Assembly: GCA_030549205.1 (NCBI GenBank)
Contig: JAUKTV010000001.1
Span: forward strand, 4,588,001-4,652,000
DNA: 64,000 bases
Source: Apiosordaria backusii
Taxonomy: Eukaryota > Ascomycota > Sordariomycetes > Sordariales > Lasiosphaeriaceae
Reading direction: 5' to 3'
A program made the position numbers and the translations under genes. The notes under the pieces are model-generated. The model had not been told where the DNA came from and made no database searches. It saw only the letters and a program-made list of their open reading frames with translations. Numbering within the stretch: the first letter of the stretch is position 1; every line of letters begins with the position of its first letter. This document shows positions 43,186 to 55,236 of the stretch, piece after piece.

Positions 43186-44375
43186 TCACTTCTGTTTCCG
43201 TTTCTCCTTCTCCTCGATCTTCTTGGCGAGCTCGCTGGTACGGATCACCTTTGGTGCCTTCGCTGGCGGGATCTTGTACCCTCCGAGCCATGTAGGAGCA
43301 AACATTCCGACTTGTCTTTGGTACGCCTTGTACTCCGGGTATTTACTGGCCGTGATGAGCTCCGTGAGCCACGTCGACCCTTGGAAGAGAAGGATCAAGA
43401 AGGACGGCCCCACGCCAGCCCAACTATACAAGTTTCTCGTGGCATAGCAGCTCCACTGATACAGGACGAACCAGATGGTTTGCTCGCAAGCAAAGTTGGG
43501 ATGTCTGCTGTAGGCCCAGAGGCCGCTAGTGATGAAGCCACGGTCGAGGTCAGCTTGCTTGAAGCCTGACGGAATTTTGGCGGACTGTCGGTACTGCTTC
43601 TTGGCGTTCTGATAGTCCCACTGTTGCTGGTCGGCAATCCATTCGGTGAGAATCAACAGAAGCTGGATGGACGTATACGCGATATCGGAGCTGGTTAGGT
43701 TGGGCTCAAACTGAGACGAGAGCAGAATGGGATAGGCGGGGGCGGCAAGGGCGAAAAGCAGGATGCTTTGAATGAAAGAGATGAAGGTCCAGTTGAAGAT
43801 GTGAAAGGCAGCCTTGGGGACATATTGACGGATGATTTCCCTGCATATTGTTAGTAAAAGCTATCACTAACCCAAAAGACTTTCGAGTACACACCATCTG
43901 TAGTCTTCAGATCCTACACTATAACCACCCTTTCTCCAGTAATTGAAGGTAAGACGAGCCTACATCACATTGTTAGCTTTTCTGAATTGACGCAGTGACT
44001 GAGGGGATAACTCACACTCCATACGGTGCTGAAAAAAAGTACTGCATCAAGTCTTTGGCTGGAGATACCTGCCAAACGGGCCCAGGCATTGAAGTGGGCA
44101 ATATAGAGGGTGGGTAAGAGACTCCATGCCCGGTCAACTTGGGAATAGTTGCGGTTGATCTCAGCAACGACGAGAAAGACGGCACCAAGTACTACCGAGA
44201 TTGCAAAGCCAGATATGAGTGGGTTGGTTTCTGCGTACAACTCCAAGAGACTCTCGCGGCGTGCAATGACATCAAGCACTTTGGCGGGGAGCGCGTAGAG
44301 CTGGGGAATAAACGGCTTCACCGTCTTGGAGAAGTCGGCGCAATCCTCGAGAGTTTCGACGGTTGGGAACGCCAT
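43186..44375 (-). CDS. DUF1295 / steroid 5-alpha-reductase-like membrane protein
   Basis: Three exons, 44016-44375, 43895-43959 and 43186-43840, give about 359 residues from the ATG at 44375 (MAFPTVETLED...). Several hydrophobic spans are visible, for example LISGFAISVVLGAVFLVVAE and IQSILLFALAAPAYPILL. The C-terminal block GFITSGLWAYSRHPNFACEQ followed by VGPSFLILLFQGSTWLTE and ASKYPEYKAYQRQ is the DUF1295/steroid-reductase signature, with the SRHPNF motif that binds NADPH in related reductases. Family members sit in the ER membrane and reduce lipid double bonds; the substrate here is unknown. The C-terminus is rich in KKIEEKEKRKQK, which could act as an ER-retention signal. Intron ends and phases are regular. 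Confidence 0.85.
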
Positions 44376-45208
44376 TGTTGACTCGAATGTGGTACTCAAT
44401 GTCTGGATATGGCTTGCTTTCCTGGAACAACATGAGGTCCTCTGGACGTCAAGTTATACCTGCTGATGAGTTGCCAGCTGATGTGAGCGTCATCGTTCAG
44501 TCGCAACGATCTCCTCTTGGGCTGTGAAACGCTTGGATCGCTCAGGGTTAGGGACGATTTAGTGCAGAAGCTGCCAAGGCGCGATGCTGCTTCCAAAGTT
44601 CCATCATTACTCATTACGTATTCTGTATTCAGTTTCAGATTGCTTAGGTGCATATCGACTTTAAGCTCGGATCGCGTCGCGTATTTCATGAAATTTCACA
44701 TCACACTTCACTTGATTCATTCATTTGGGTCTCAAGAATTGAAAAGGCGGGATTGTTGCCTAATGCTCTCGAAAGTCAATATCAATCAGATGAAGCTATC
44801 TAATCCTAGTAGTAGAGCTCTCAACTGGTGTTGATTGCTCCTCCTAATGGCCTAATGGAAGGCACGAGGCGGGGATTATACGTGCAGGTTGAGGTCTTGG
44901 GCAGACTCTCTCTTCATCGTGACTCTCTTTCGAGATCACACCATGTCTACAGTCTCAAGAACTCGAGATTCGGATTCTCATCAAACATTCACTCTCACCT
45001 TGCCAATTGCAGCTCTGTTTATTTCTTCTCCACTCATACCTCTTCACTAGCAAAGTCAACAGCAAAAACAACCAAGGCAACTCCAACCAAAACAACCAAA
45101 ACCTCATCATCACCATCAACAACGAAAACACTAGCAGCCTCAACCAAGACATCGACATCACCAACCAAAAAAAAAGCCAGCAAAACAACCACAACCCCAG
45201 AAACAACC
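44376..45208. other. divergent promoter region with in-frame N-extension of top3
   Basis: Upstream region of both the DUF1295 gene and top3. From an ATG at 44855 an open frame runs without a stop into the top3 start at 45209, giving a possible 118-residue basic extension. An overlapping short uORF starts at 44943 in another frame. The last 150 bp are ACC/AAC-rich. Confidence 0.5.
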
Positions 45209-47339
45209 ATGACCCGCGTCCTCTGTGTGGCTGAAAAGCCCTCCATCGCCAAAGCAGTAGCCCAGCACCTCTCCGGAGGCCAATATCAAACCGTACGTCC
45301 CCCCTTTCACTCACCTCCCTCACAACCACCACCCAGTCTTCTAACATCACACCCCAGACCCCCACCTCCGACAAATACATCAAAAACTACACCTTCACCT
45401 TCAACTTCGGCGCCCCTTTAGGTGACTCCCAAGTCACCATGACCGCCGTCCGAGGCCACATGACAACCGCCGAGTTTCCCGACACGTACAAATCCTGGTC
45501 CCACCCGCCCCCCGACAGCCTCTTCGACGCCCCCATCAACACCGTCATCCCCTCCGACTGCAAAGCCATCGCCCGCAACATCGAATCCCAAGCCCGCTCC
45601 GCGTCGGTCCTCATCATCTGGACGGATTGCGATAGAGAAGGCGAGCACATCGGCAGTGAGATTCGCGATGCCGCATTGAAGGGCAACCGAAACATCCAGG
45701 TCAAGAGAGCGAGGTTTAGTAATGTGGAACGAAGCCATATTCTAAGCGCGGCAAGGAGGCTGGTTGGGTTAGATCAGAAGCAGGTTGATGCCGTGGCTGC
45801 GAGGATTGAATTAGATCTGAGGATCGGGTTTGCGTTTACAAGGTTTCTAACGAATAACCTCCGGCCGTTGGGGGGACCGATGGGGGAGCTGATGATCAGT
45901 TATGGCTCGTGTCAGTTCCCCACGCTGGGGTTTGTGGTGGACCGCTACTTCCGCGTGAAGAATTTCGTGCCGGAGACGTTTTGGAGTATCAAGCTTGTTC
46001 ACGAGAGGGAGGGGATGAAGGTTAATTTCAACTGGGCGAGGAATCGGTTGTTTGACAGGGCAGCGGTTACGGTGATTTACGAGCGGTGCTTGCGGGCAAG
46101 AGAGGCGACTGTGAAAAAGGTGCAGGAGAAGCCTACGAAGAAGTGGAAGCCGCTGCCTTTGACTACGGTGGAACTGCAGAAGATGGCGACGAGGTTCTTG
46201 AGGATGACGGGGCAGCAGGCGATGACGGTGGCGGAGAAGTTGTACAACAAGGGGTTTATCTCTTATCCGAGGACGGAGACGGATAGGTTTGATAAGGCGA
46301 TGAATCTGAGGGGGTTGGTGGAGAAGCAGTTTCCTGATGGGAGGTGGGGTCCTTTTGCGAGGGAGTTGATCACGGGGGGAAAGTTTAACCAGCCGAGGGA
46401 GGGGAAGAATGATGATAAGGCTCACCCGCCTATTCACCCTATTACGTATGCCGCGCCGACGGTGCTGGATGAGCAGGAAAAAAAGGTGTATGAGTTTGTG
46501 GTGAGGAGGTTTTTGGCGTGCTGCTCGGATGATGCGAAGGGGATGGCGACGGATGTGGAGGTGCAGTATGGGGAGGAGATGTTTGCGGCGCATGGGGTGA
46601 TTGTGCTGGAGAGGAACTACTTGGATGTGTACCCGTATGAGAATTGGACGGGGACGGCGATGCTGCCCAAGTTTACGGTGGGGGAGAGGTTTGAGCCGAC
46701 GGAGGCGATGATGACGGAGGGGAAGACGAGCCCGCCGGCGTATTTGACCGAGGCGGATTTGATCGCGCTGATGGATGCGAATGGGATTGGGACGGATGCT
46801 ACGATGGCGGAGCATATTGAGAAGATTCAGGAGAGGAAGTATGTGGTCACTATGCCAAGGGGAGGCGGTGGTGGAGGAGGTGAAGAGGAGGATAATGAGC
46901 CCCCTGCTGCTGCTGGAAGAGGAAGAGGTAGAGGTCGTGGAAGAGGTGGGCGTGCTGCGCGTGGTGGAAGGGGAGGGGCAAGAGGCGGTGGTGGAGGGGG
47001 CGGAAGTGGTGTCAAGGAGTTCATACCGACCAGTCTTGGTGTTGCCCTTATCATGGGCTTCGACAGGATGAGCTTCGAGATCAGTCTCGGAAAGCCGTTT
47101 CTACGAAAGGAGACGGAGCTCATGATGAAGGCGATCTGCGAGGGCAGGTCGACCAAGCAAGAGTTTCTGCAGAGAAACATACAACAATACCGGACGGTTT
47201 ATCATCAATCCTCGGCGGAGCTCAACATTCTCAGAGCGGTAAGTGGTTTACGTCTTGATATTCATTCTTTATAGTTGACTCACTGACACTTCTACAGGCT
47301 TGCAGACAGTACGTCTTTGGCAACGGTAACGGGCAGTAA
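45209..47339 (+). CDS. top3: DNA topoisomerase III (type IA)
   Basis: Three exons (45209-45292, 45358-47238, 47298-47339) give about 668 residues, near the 656 of yeast Top3. The TOPRIM part has LCVAEKPSIAKAVAQHL and IIWTDCDREGEHIG. The active-site tyrosine is Y331 in FISYPRTETDRF. Other family blocks are MGELMISYGSCQFPTLGFVV and the GIGTDATMAEHIEKIQ segment. No C-terminal zinc fingers are present, as in yeast. Between RKYVVTMP and EFIPTSLGVALIMGFDRM (residues ~526-580) lies a Gly/Arg-rich insertion. Top3 with the RecQ helicase (Sgs1-type) and Rmi1 dissolves recombination intermediates in the nucleus. The ATG at 45209 begins at the family N-terminus; an in-frame upstream ATG at 44855 could give a mitochondrial form. 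Confidence 0.95.
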
Positions 47340-50300
47340 CTTTGAACCGCAACGGCATTCAATCAAGCATATTCAAGAGCTGGTTCTTTAGGACAGCTCT
47401 GCACGAATTCAATCGCATATGCCCTCTGCAGGCTCATGTATGGTGAGTAGAACAACCTCTCGGAGAAGCCCACAACATCGCAACTTGAAACACGATTTAC
47501 TCCCTAACCAACGAGAAGAAAGCAGGCAGTAATGTACCTATCAACAACATGCCTGCCGTGAAAGGGCGGGCGAGATTTACCTGCATGTTGTTAGTAGGGC
47601 AGGATGGATTATGGCGGGATGTTATGTGGACCATCACGAGCTCCCTCCATCAATTCCTCGGCCGCGGCGGGATTGGGGGGTTCCCCTCCTTCCGATAACC
47701 GGATGTCCGGGGGATGATCATCATGGCTTCTTCCTAAAGAGAAGTGACACTCCCGTCCCGTTCCGGGTCCGGTTCGTTGCAGCAAGCAGCGAAGGAAAGT
47801 GGTGTTTTGTGTCACAATTGGTTGTGGTGTGCGTTGTGTAACTGTTCCTGTTGATTGTTACACGCACAAAAAGCTAGTCAACCGGAAAAGGAGAGCCCGG
47901 AAAGCTACAGAAGCGTGAGGAAGCCGAAGAAGAGAACGAACTTTCGAGAACCCGTCCAATCCCTCAGCGCCAATTCCATGTCTGGTTTGATGTTTCCATC
48001 GTTGCCAATGCTGTTCTATTTGCTAGTTTGAGGAACTTGTGTGGAATTTTTATGTGAAAAAGGCGAAGCTATCGATGCTGTCGGGTCAGACCAGCGGGGT
48101 TCTCGGGAAGAGTCTCGGCCAGTGAACCTTGATGGGTTCCGGTGCCCATTGTCGGTGGATTTCTTTCCCTCGTGGGTGCGAGCCGTGTGGCCCTTGTGGT
48201 TGCTCCCATGTTGAAGCTAGCACCTTAGCGTCGCAAATCCGCACTGTACACCCACGATAGTGGACTCTCACACACATTTCTGGGGGGTCACTTGAGGTTT
48301 TGAGGGTTTGTTTCTTGGAAGTTGTGGTTGGATGTGATACAACCCCTCTCTTTCTTGTTAAACCATGATATGCTGCGTGCGTATAAAGAGGGGAAGAGAG
48401 AGGTACGACTAGGGCACACAACCACAAGTTAATACAGTTACAAAATGCCATATGGTACAGTACACAGCACAAAATAAAAAAACGTGGGGAACTAGGACTG
48501 GCTGTCTCGAAATCCTGGGGCAACCACTCGGGCGGTGCTTTTCTTCAGCGGCAAGCCCTCCCAGTGTCCACTTTTTCTCCAATATACTTTGGTAATCCGG
48601 GGGTGGCAAAAGCCTATCATGAGCTCCAAACTCGAAACGACTCGACGAGGCGAACCTCGAAGGCTGTTGAAGGCTGGGTAGGCCTGTCCTGTCTGTGTTT
48701 CTGTGGTTTGTATCAGTTACCTGATATGATGCTGTTGGAAGTGAGAAGTGTTAGTAACTGGATGGATGATGGAATGCATCAGGTGCCCACTGCAACTCTG
48801 ATGCCTCTCCAACATGAACTGACAAAAACGAGCCAATCAGAACAGCTGGCTTGGCCAATGTGCTTTCTTCATTGGGGCATGACTAAAGGAGACGGACTGC
48901 GGTAGAGACAAAGGAAAGAGTGCCATAATTGCGGGTGTAATCGGAATGCCACCTTCATCATGATGGACTCATCATGAAGAGGACGATCTCGGTTTTATTT
49001 GTACCCCCCAGTTTGAAAGAAACAGATCACCAGGTGCCCTGTTGCCCATACAAAGAAACCACGCTCATCGGGGGGTGTGGGTGTTAATCTGGGGAAATCG
49101 GTCGCCCTGACAGAAAGCAGAGGCAGGAAAGCGGGGGTCAGCAAGTAAAGAAACTGGAATGCATGGACTGATGGAGAGATGAAAGCCTATCCTATCACTA
49201 TCAGCAGCACGACACACGAGGGGTGAGGGGGTTGTGTAGATAAGGCACATGGGCTGGGGGTCAACTTCCAATTGGGGGCTGGGATTGGACTCTGGCTGAG
49301 CATGATGCTGCATAGACTGAGCACGAGGCACCGTTAGTGGACAGAGAGAATACGGATGAGATGGAAAAGGGTAAAAATGGCGCTGCTGTTTCAGCAACCC
49401 ACACCCCCTCCGTGGGATGCCGAAGAAGGGCGACAAAGTCGTCATCACCACGGCTGTTGACTTTGCCCAAGCAGTTTGATCCAGGGAACTGGGTTTCCCT
49501 TCCTTGCTGCTTGGAAATGCGACCTGTGGCTGCGACTTGCGACCGCGCTTTCGCACTGTGCACTTACACAACCCATCCAACTGCCTCCACCGGCCCTTTC
49601 AATGTGTGATGATAACCAAGATCCACGATTGACGACCTGGTCCTTATCGTCGCAAACCCTAAATGTTTGTGGGCGCGCGCACATCAATTCGGGAGATTGT
49701 CAATTCAGGGTTTGGGTGGAGGCTCAAACTAATTAAGCGTCGCGATATTGAAGATCGCCATCATGTCGAGTAGCAATCATAACAAAACAACACTGGACGC
49801 TCGGTAGGAAATGAAAGAAATGAATGAACTGAGAACTGAGAGATAGAAAACACTGGCTCAGAAAACTGAGAGAGAGAAAGCTGGGCAAAGGTGGCACGGG
49901 GCATTCTCTCTGAGGAGAGAAAGACAAGCCACTTGCCCGTCTTTGGAACCCTGGTCTGATGTACATACTTTACGGTGTGTGTACCCCGTGCCCGCTGTGA
50001 GTCGTCACTCGTCAGCAGCAGGGTGCTGCTCTCGGTACCTACCAAGGTACGCTACCAGGGCAAGACACACAAGCCGCCTGCCCTCTGGACTCGCCGGCCT
50101 GTCCAACAAGGCTTGGTTTATATTAGCATGGCCTGCCACGATTCCTGCCGCTCTCCTTTCTCTTGGTCTCGACAAAGCAACAACATCGCGACCAACTAAC
50201 CTACCGACTTTGTCTTACAAGAGAGTCTTCTCTTGTCACAGAAGATCATCGCCAGCAGCATCTGCCACCAAGCCAGCCCCAACACCTTTTGCCCGACACA

Positions 50301-50476
50301 AGACTCACCCTCTTTACCCGGTCAAAAGTCGCAAAGTTGCCCATATTCTTGCTTCGGTCCTTTGGTGAGTGTGACTCAGTTCTTTTGTCTACAGATCCTC
50401 ATCTGAGACCCCTGGGCACAAACACACACACGCCCTCTTTTTGTGTGTGTAAACAAACGAGCAAGCAAGCAAAGCG
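47340..50476. other. 3.1-kb region without a recognisable gene
   Basis: 3' flank of top3 and the long upstream region of the STB3-type gene. I see a perfect 10-bp inverted repeat (47543-47552 / 47583-47592), but no exon with a family motif. The final part (50200-50470) is CA-rich and probably transcribed leader. Confidence 0.5.
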
Positions 50477-51787
50477 ATGGCTATCGCCAGCGGCGGTATC
50501 AGCAAGCAGCATCATTGCCCATCATTACCCTTCCAGGCCCGTCGCACCGTGTCTGGCTCCGTCAGAAGCACCTCTACTAACACACGGCTGCGACACTTGG
50601 TAGAAACGGCTCGAAGCAACTCAACACCAAAAAGTGTCAATATGGCTACCATGGCATCTGCTGCTCGCGATATCGCGACGACCTCCTCCTCCTCCCTCGG
50701 CCGAGACAACTTAACTGCTGTAGCGGCCGCCCGGAGTGTCCCTGTGACAACCCATCCGACCAACCTGCCGACCCCTCCCAACTCGATATCTCCCAATCTC
50801 CCTCCGGTAGGGCTCCGGGCCCAGCTGATGAGGGCAGGCCTCGAGCCTTCTGTCGATTCGGACCTGGACCTGCACGACCGCGACGCTCACGACGATGAGC
50901 ACTCCGGTCCGGGATCGCCCCCGTACACCGACTCGGCCGGGGCCATCACGTCAGCAATGCTGGCCAACTGTCACCTGCCCGAGATTCTGCTGGGTCAGGG
51001 CCCGTTGCCGATCCGCCACATCATGGCTTATCTGACCACCACGGTCCCCGGTTTCGCGGGAATCCCGCCTGCCAAAGCCCGGAGGCTCGTTGTGGCCGCG
51101 CTAGAGGGAAAAGGAAGTGGTGGTGTGGGCAGCGGCCCGGATGGTGATGTAGAGTTTATCAAGGTGGGCTGGGGACGGTGGCATGCGAAGCGGATGGGCC
51201 AAGGCAGCAGAGCAGCTGCCCACGACCCCCCCTCGCGCCGCACGTCGCCCGGCGGGAGCTCATACCCGACAAGCATCCCTATCAGCAAGGGCGGCCCCGG
51301 GTGGCACCACTTAGACCGGTCTCGACTCGCAGCTATGCTCGGGACGAGTGCCGGCGGCGCCTCATCAGCGGCTTTCTCTCATGACGACCGTCTCAACGAA
51401 GACCGGTACATGAACATGATGGACCACGAAGCCGACAAAATGTCGCTCGACGGGTCTGGATCAGCGTCGTGCTCCGAGGCGCCCGATGACGACGACATCC
51501 AGATGGACCGCGACGACCCCGAGGACGTAACCGACGACGAGGACTGGGCAGCCGTCGGTGCGGCGGCGCTTCGAGCGTCATCCTATCAGGCCCAGACCAA
51601 CCACCACACTCATCTCTCCCCCTTCAACAACGTATATTCTTCCAGCATGCGCTCCTTCTCTGGCGGCATGGCGCGACCACCCCAGCTCAACTTTAAGATT
51701 CCACCATCGGGGTTGGCGGGGGTCATGGCCGCCGACGCACAGGAGCGCGAGGCCGTTGAGGCACTTCTTCAGCTTGGATCTGTCTAA
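50477..51787 (+). CDS. stb3: STB3-type Sin3-binding transcriptional regulator
   Basis: A single exon encodes 436 residues from the ATG at 50477; an in-frame MATMASAARD start lies at 50642. The Sin3-binding/STB3 domain spans residues ~152-238: AITSAMLANCHLPEILLGQG, PIRHIMAYLTTTVPGFAG, KARRLVVAALEG and VEFIKVGWGRWHAK. The rest is disordered, with an acidic stretch (DDDDIQMDRDDPEDVTDDED) near 335-355. In yeast Stb3 binds the rRNA-processing element (RRPE) and recruits the Sin3-Rpd3 deacetylase to repress ribosome-biogenesis genes when glucose/TOR signalling is low. That role is family knowledge. No introns were seen. The DNA-binding site in this organism cannot be read from the gene. Confidence 0.88.
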   Translation: MAIASGGISKQHHCPSLPFQARRTVSGSVRSTSTNTRLRHLVETARSNSTPKSVNMATMASAARDIATTSSSSLGRDNLTAVAAARSVPVTTHPTNLPTPPNSISPNLPPVGLRAQLMRAGLEPSVDSDLDLHDRDAHDDEHSGPGSPPYTDSAGAITSAMLANCHLPEILLGQGPLPIRHIMAYLTTTVPGFAGIPPAKARRLVVAALEGKGSGGVGSGPDGDVEFIKVGWGRWHAKRMGQGSRAAAHDPPSRRTSPGGSSYPTSIPISKGGPGWHHLDRSRLAAMLGTSAGGASSAAFSHDDRLNEDRYMNMMDHEADKMSLDGSGSASCSEAPDDDDIQMDRDDPEDVTDDEDWAAVGAAALRASSYQAQTNHHTHLSPFNNVYSSSMRSFSGGMARPPQLNFKIPPSGLAGVMAADAQEREAVEALLQLGSV

Positions 51788-54587
51788 TACATCTTTTTCT
51801 GCATGGCTCGGCGTTTTCAACAACAAGTGGGCGGGGCAGCATTATCATCATCATCATCATATCATGAAACACCAACCATTCGACAAACAAACACCACTAC
51901 ATACAATTCCCGTCGTTTGGTTGGAATTCTGGGAAGCGGGGAGCAGGGTTGGGTTAACTTCTTTTCGGGCTGCGGGTGGCTTTTTTAATACTTTTTATTA
52001 AAGCCTGGCTGTGCATCAGGAAACATTTTATAATTTATGGTTCTCTGGTGAAAAAAGAGACGGGATGACATGGAATGAACTATTATCTAGGGACTTGGGA
52101 TTGGGATTGGGATTGGGATTGGGAAAGGTATTGGGGAATTGAATCATCAGGCATGGTATTCTCGAATTTCTCTTCTCGAAAAATCAATCCCAACACCACT
52201 ACACTACACACTCACACAGCATATTCTTTTCTCTTCTTCTTCTTCACATTGTTGGGTTATTGTTCTTACAGGGGGGCGTTCCCGGTCATGTTTGGCGCTG
52301 GGCAGGGGGGACTTTGCAACGCACTCTCACCAATCTTCCAATCTCAACTCTCAACTCCATTATTGCAACACACTTTTTTTTTTTCGTCTATCACACACCG
52401 CTGCGCGACGGGGACTGGGGCGGGGGACAACACATCACACATCACACATCACATCAAAACCTCCACAATTGGGCTCACCTTGGGAGGAAGCTAGAGCTGT
52501 CGAGAACTTCTTTTCTTTCTTTTTTCTGGCGTTTGACATGGGCTTGTGGCCGTCACCGACTTTGTGGTTTTGACAGGGGCTCGGGGGGGACCAAGCATCG
52601 GATCGTCAAGCCGAGAACGGAATGGTTTCTTGGGGATTGCTCCACACACGGACAACTCAAACTCAAAGGGGGGTGACGGCGGCACGACCCGCCTTAAACT
52701 AACGCTATGCTAGTTTTTTTTTATCTGCCGGGTATGGACTTCCGGTGAGCTGGCACCGCAGCGGGACACACGATGCGATGCACGATGGCTGGCACCCTTT
52801 GGGGACGATTTGAGGCATTGAGACCTGAAGGAGCTAGCTAGCTAAGAGGTTGGCGAAGGACGGGCCAGGCACAGGCACTGCGACGCACAGAAGAAGAAAG
52901 AAAGAGCGAAGAAAAAAATATTCCTGAGAGAAACCGAACTGAGGCTAAGACAAGAAAGAGGCAAAAGTGATTGGGTGATTTTTGGGCGCTTGAACACTCC
53001 TTGACCGATTGATTGATTGAGGGCTGATGGAAGGAACAATTTGACCGACCTACTTGTGATTGTTGGCTTGTTGTTTTGTGGGATGGGCTTTCCTGTCTGA
53101 ACAGTGTGTGATGGTGGTGATGGTGGTTGCAAACATATATATGACACGGGCCTGGGTCCTTTTTATTATTTTCTTTTGCGTGTGTGTCTGATGGTCTGCT
53201 TTTTGAAGGATCAAGATGTTTTTTAATAATGAGGGATGATGGAGGGGGGTTTTACCTGTTGACGGAACAGGAGGGAGTGAGTGAGAAACTGGGGGGGGGA
53301 TTATTATTTGACACTTGACCTTGAGCCCTTGGTTTTCGTATTCTTGGGAATACTTACAAGACACGACGACATGTTACTGGTCTGTTTGGAATACCTATTC
53401 AAACCAACAAGAACATGTATGGATAGGCCTCGCGCGCTCGGTCACAAATTAACAAAAAAGGGAAAAAATAGCAAGACAAATAAACAACACAAAGACAATA
53501 AAAGAACAAATATTCTTGTCGCACAAATTCTTTCACATTGTGTACCGCATGTCTGTTGATATTAGGGTTCCAGCGAACAAAACTCCGCGTCTCGACAAAT
53601 TGTTGAGGGACCCGGTAGGTAACGGGAAACGAATGCCGGTCCCGGACCCCCGGGAGTGCCGGACGGAGGAGCTCTACAAACCTACCGGGTGTACCGGGGC
53701 GGGTCTTCCGGGTCCCACTGCAAGTTCCTTGGCTTGCCAGCAGGTCGGTCTCCAGCAGGGCTGGGGTAGGGTTTCGGGATATTTGTGGAGGGGTGTGGAC
53801 TCGTGGAGAGGGGGGAGATCCACAGAGGATGGAGAAGGGTTGAGTTTGCTTGTCACGCTCGTCAAGGTTTGTGGGGAAGGGGGGTGGGGTGTGTCCTGAT
53901 CGAGATCAACATTGATCGGCGGGCTTTTTGTCTTCAAGGCAGCTAGGGGAAGTACAAACGGCTTTGGGAGATGGGCTCATGCTATCCTGGAGATTTCTTC
54001 ACAAGCTCTGAGGCTGGGTATAAAAATAGAATAAACTTTTCAAAATAGGATCTAAGATCTGGATGTGTCATGATCGATCGCTGAATGGCAAACATCACGA
54101 TTTGAAGATCTCGATTTCGAGATCTGATGTGGAGGGGTTTGTGGAGGAGAGGATGGATACCTCACCTCACTTGCTGGACTGACTGTGTGGATGTTTTGTG
54201 GATTGCGCTGTGGGGGAAGATTTTGTGTTATCTGATTATGCTGGCATCTGCTGATGTTTTTACACATGGCATGACGTGAGGAATTTGTCGATATTGAAAT
54301 TAATTTTTGTGTACCCATTTTGCCAGCTGTTGAGGTTGTTCGTGAAGAAACCCTAAGGGCAAAAAAAGGGGTGGGCGTTGAGGGCTTCGTATCAAGATAT
54401 CACCAGATCATGTTGACACTTCCACGTCCTAAATAGGAAGGAGAAACATGTTATTGCAGAAACTGGGAAGAGGCTCAAGGTGACATGGCGTAGGTACCTT
54501 AGTAGTAGGTATGAAACAAAAATTGTGGTGTTTCCAGTATCCATAGTTGATATGGAGAGTTGACTGAAATGAAAAAAGAATATCAAG
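51788..54587. other. intergenic, simple repeats, no gene recognised
   Basis: Downstream of stb3. It has an ATC-rich stretch (51841-51866), five exact TTGGGA hexamers (52095-52124), and a CACATCA-type repeat near 52433-52460. Several short open frames overlap and lack motifs. GA-rich and T-rich tracts are common. Confidence 0.5.
52095..52124. repeat. five tandem TTGGGA hexamers
   Basis: Exact hexamer array starting at 52095, 52101, 52107, 52113 and 52119. It differs from the fungal telomere unit TTAGGG at one position. It is non-coding. Confidence 0.85.
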
Positions 54588-54676
54588 TGCGGTTTGTGTG
54601 GATCGAACACACGACCTTCAGATTAATGATTGAAGTGGACTTCAGTCTGACGCTCTCCCAACTGAGCTAAACCCGC
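54588..54676 (-). tRNA. tRNA-Phe(GAA) with 16-nt intron, second copy
   Basis: The mature sequence equals that of the copy at 29278-29367 except in the first T-stem pair: G49-C65 (GTGTG/CACAC) in place of A49-U65. The anticodon is GAA. The intron (54624-54639) is 16 nt and keeps ACTTCA, which can pair with the anticodon loop. Box A and box B are intact, and both copies lie on the minus strand. Confidence 0.95.
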
Positions 54677-55236
54677 TTGATGAGATGTTGATTAAGCTCG
54701 GAACGAGTCCACGTGAAGTTATTCGGAGACTGTGTAAGCACAACGAATAGAATGTTTTCCAAACCCCGTGATGGTGGTGATTTGAGTTGACAAACAAAAA
54801 AGGCATATTCCTCTTTCGAACCTTTCGCTCAATGTTTCAATTTTTGATATTAGAGGAGAGTTCCCCGGTCTTTGCATACCAAACATGTGTAAAGGATGCA
54901 TCAACCCTCTTGACAAACAACGTGCCAAGTAAAAATACAGCTCTTGTTTTACAACATCACCCCATCTCTGCCGTCTAGATCATGCCCATCCACCGCGCCA
55001 AACCAGCCAGCACCATTGCTTTGCTTGTCCACCAACCATCCATCCAGAGAAACCAAAAAAGTCCCGTAAACGCCAATGCTATGATGCATGCCCTCCCTTT
55101 GCACCCCTTCCTCTCTAGGAAAGAAAAAAAAGCAATATCTTTTTGTACAATCCGCCACTCTGCCTCCCATTTCCTCTGTCCATCCCTTTCCCTCTTGTAG
55201 TCCCCCTTCCCCCTCATATAACCAGATCTCTCCTCT
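54677..55236. other. intergenic
   Basis: Between the tRNA-Phe and the 3' end of pam18. No gene is recognised. Confidence 0.4.

Noticed and set aside
45847..46815. 322-codon open frame antisense to top3
   Set aside because: It is the shadow of a conserved enzyme frame and is made almost wholly of Arg/His/Leu/Pro, typical of antisense reading.
51841..51866. ATC repeat as a CRISPR or satellite element
   Set aside because: It is a plain short microsatellite without spacers or higher-order units.
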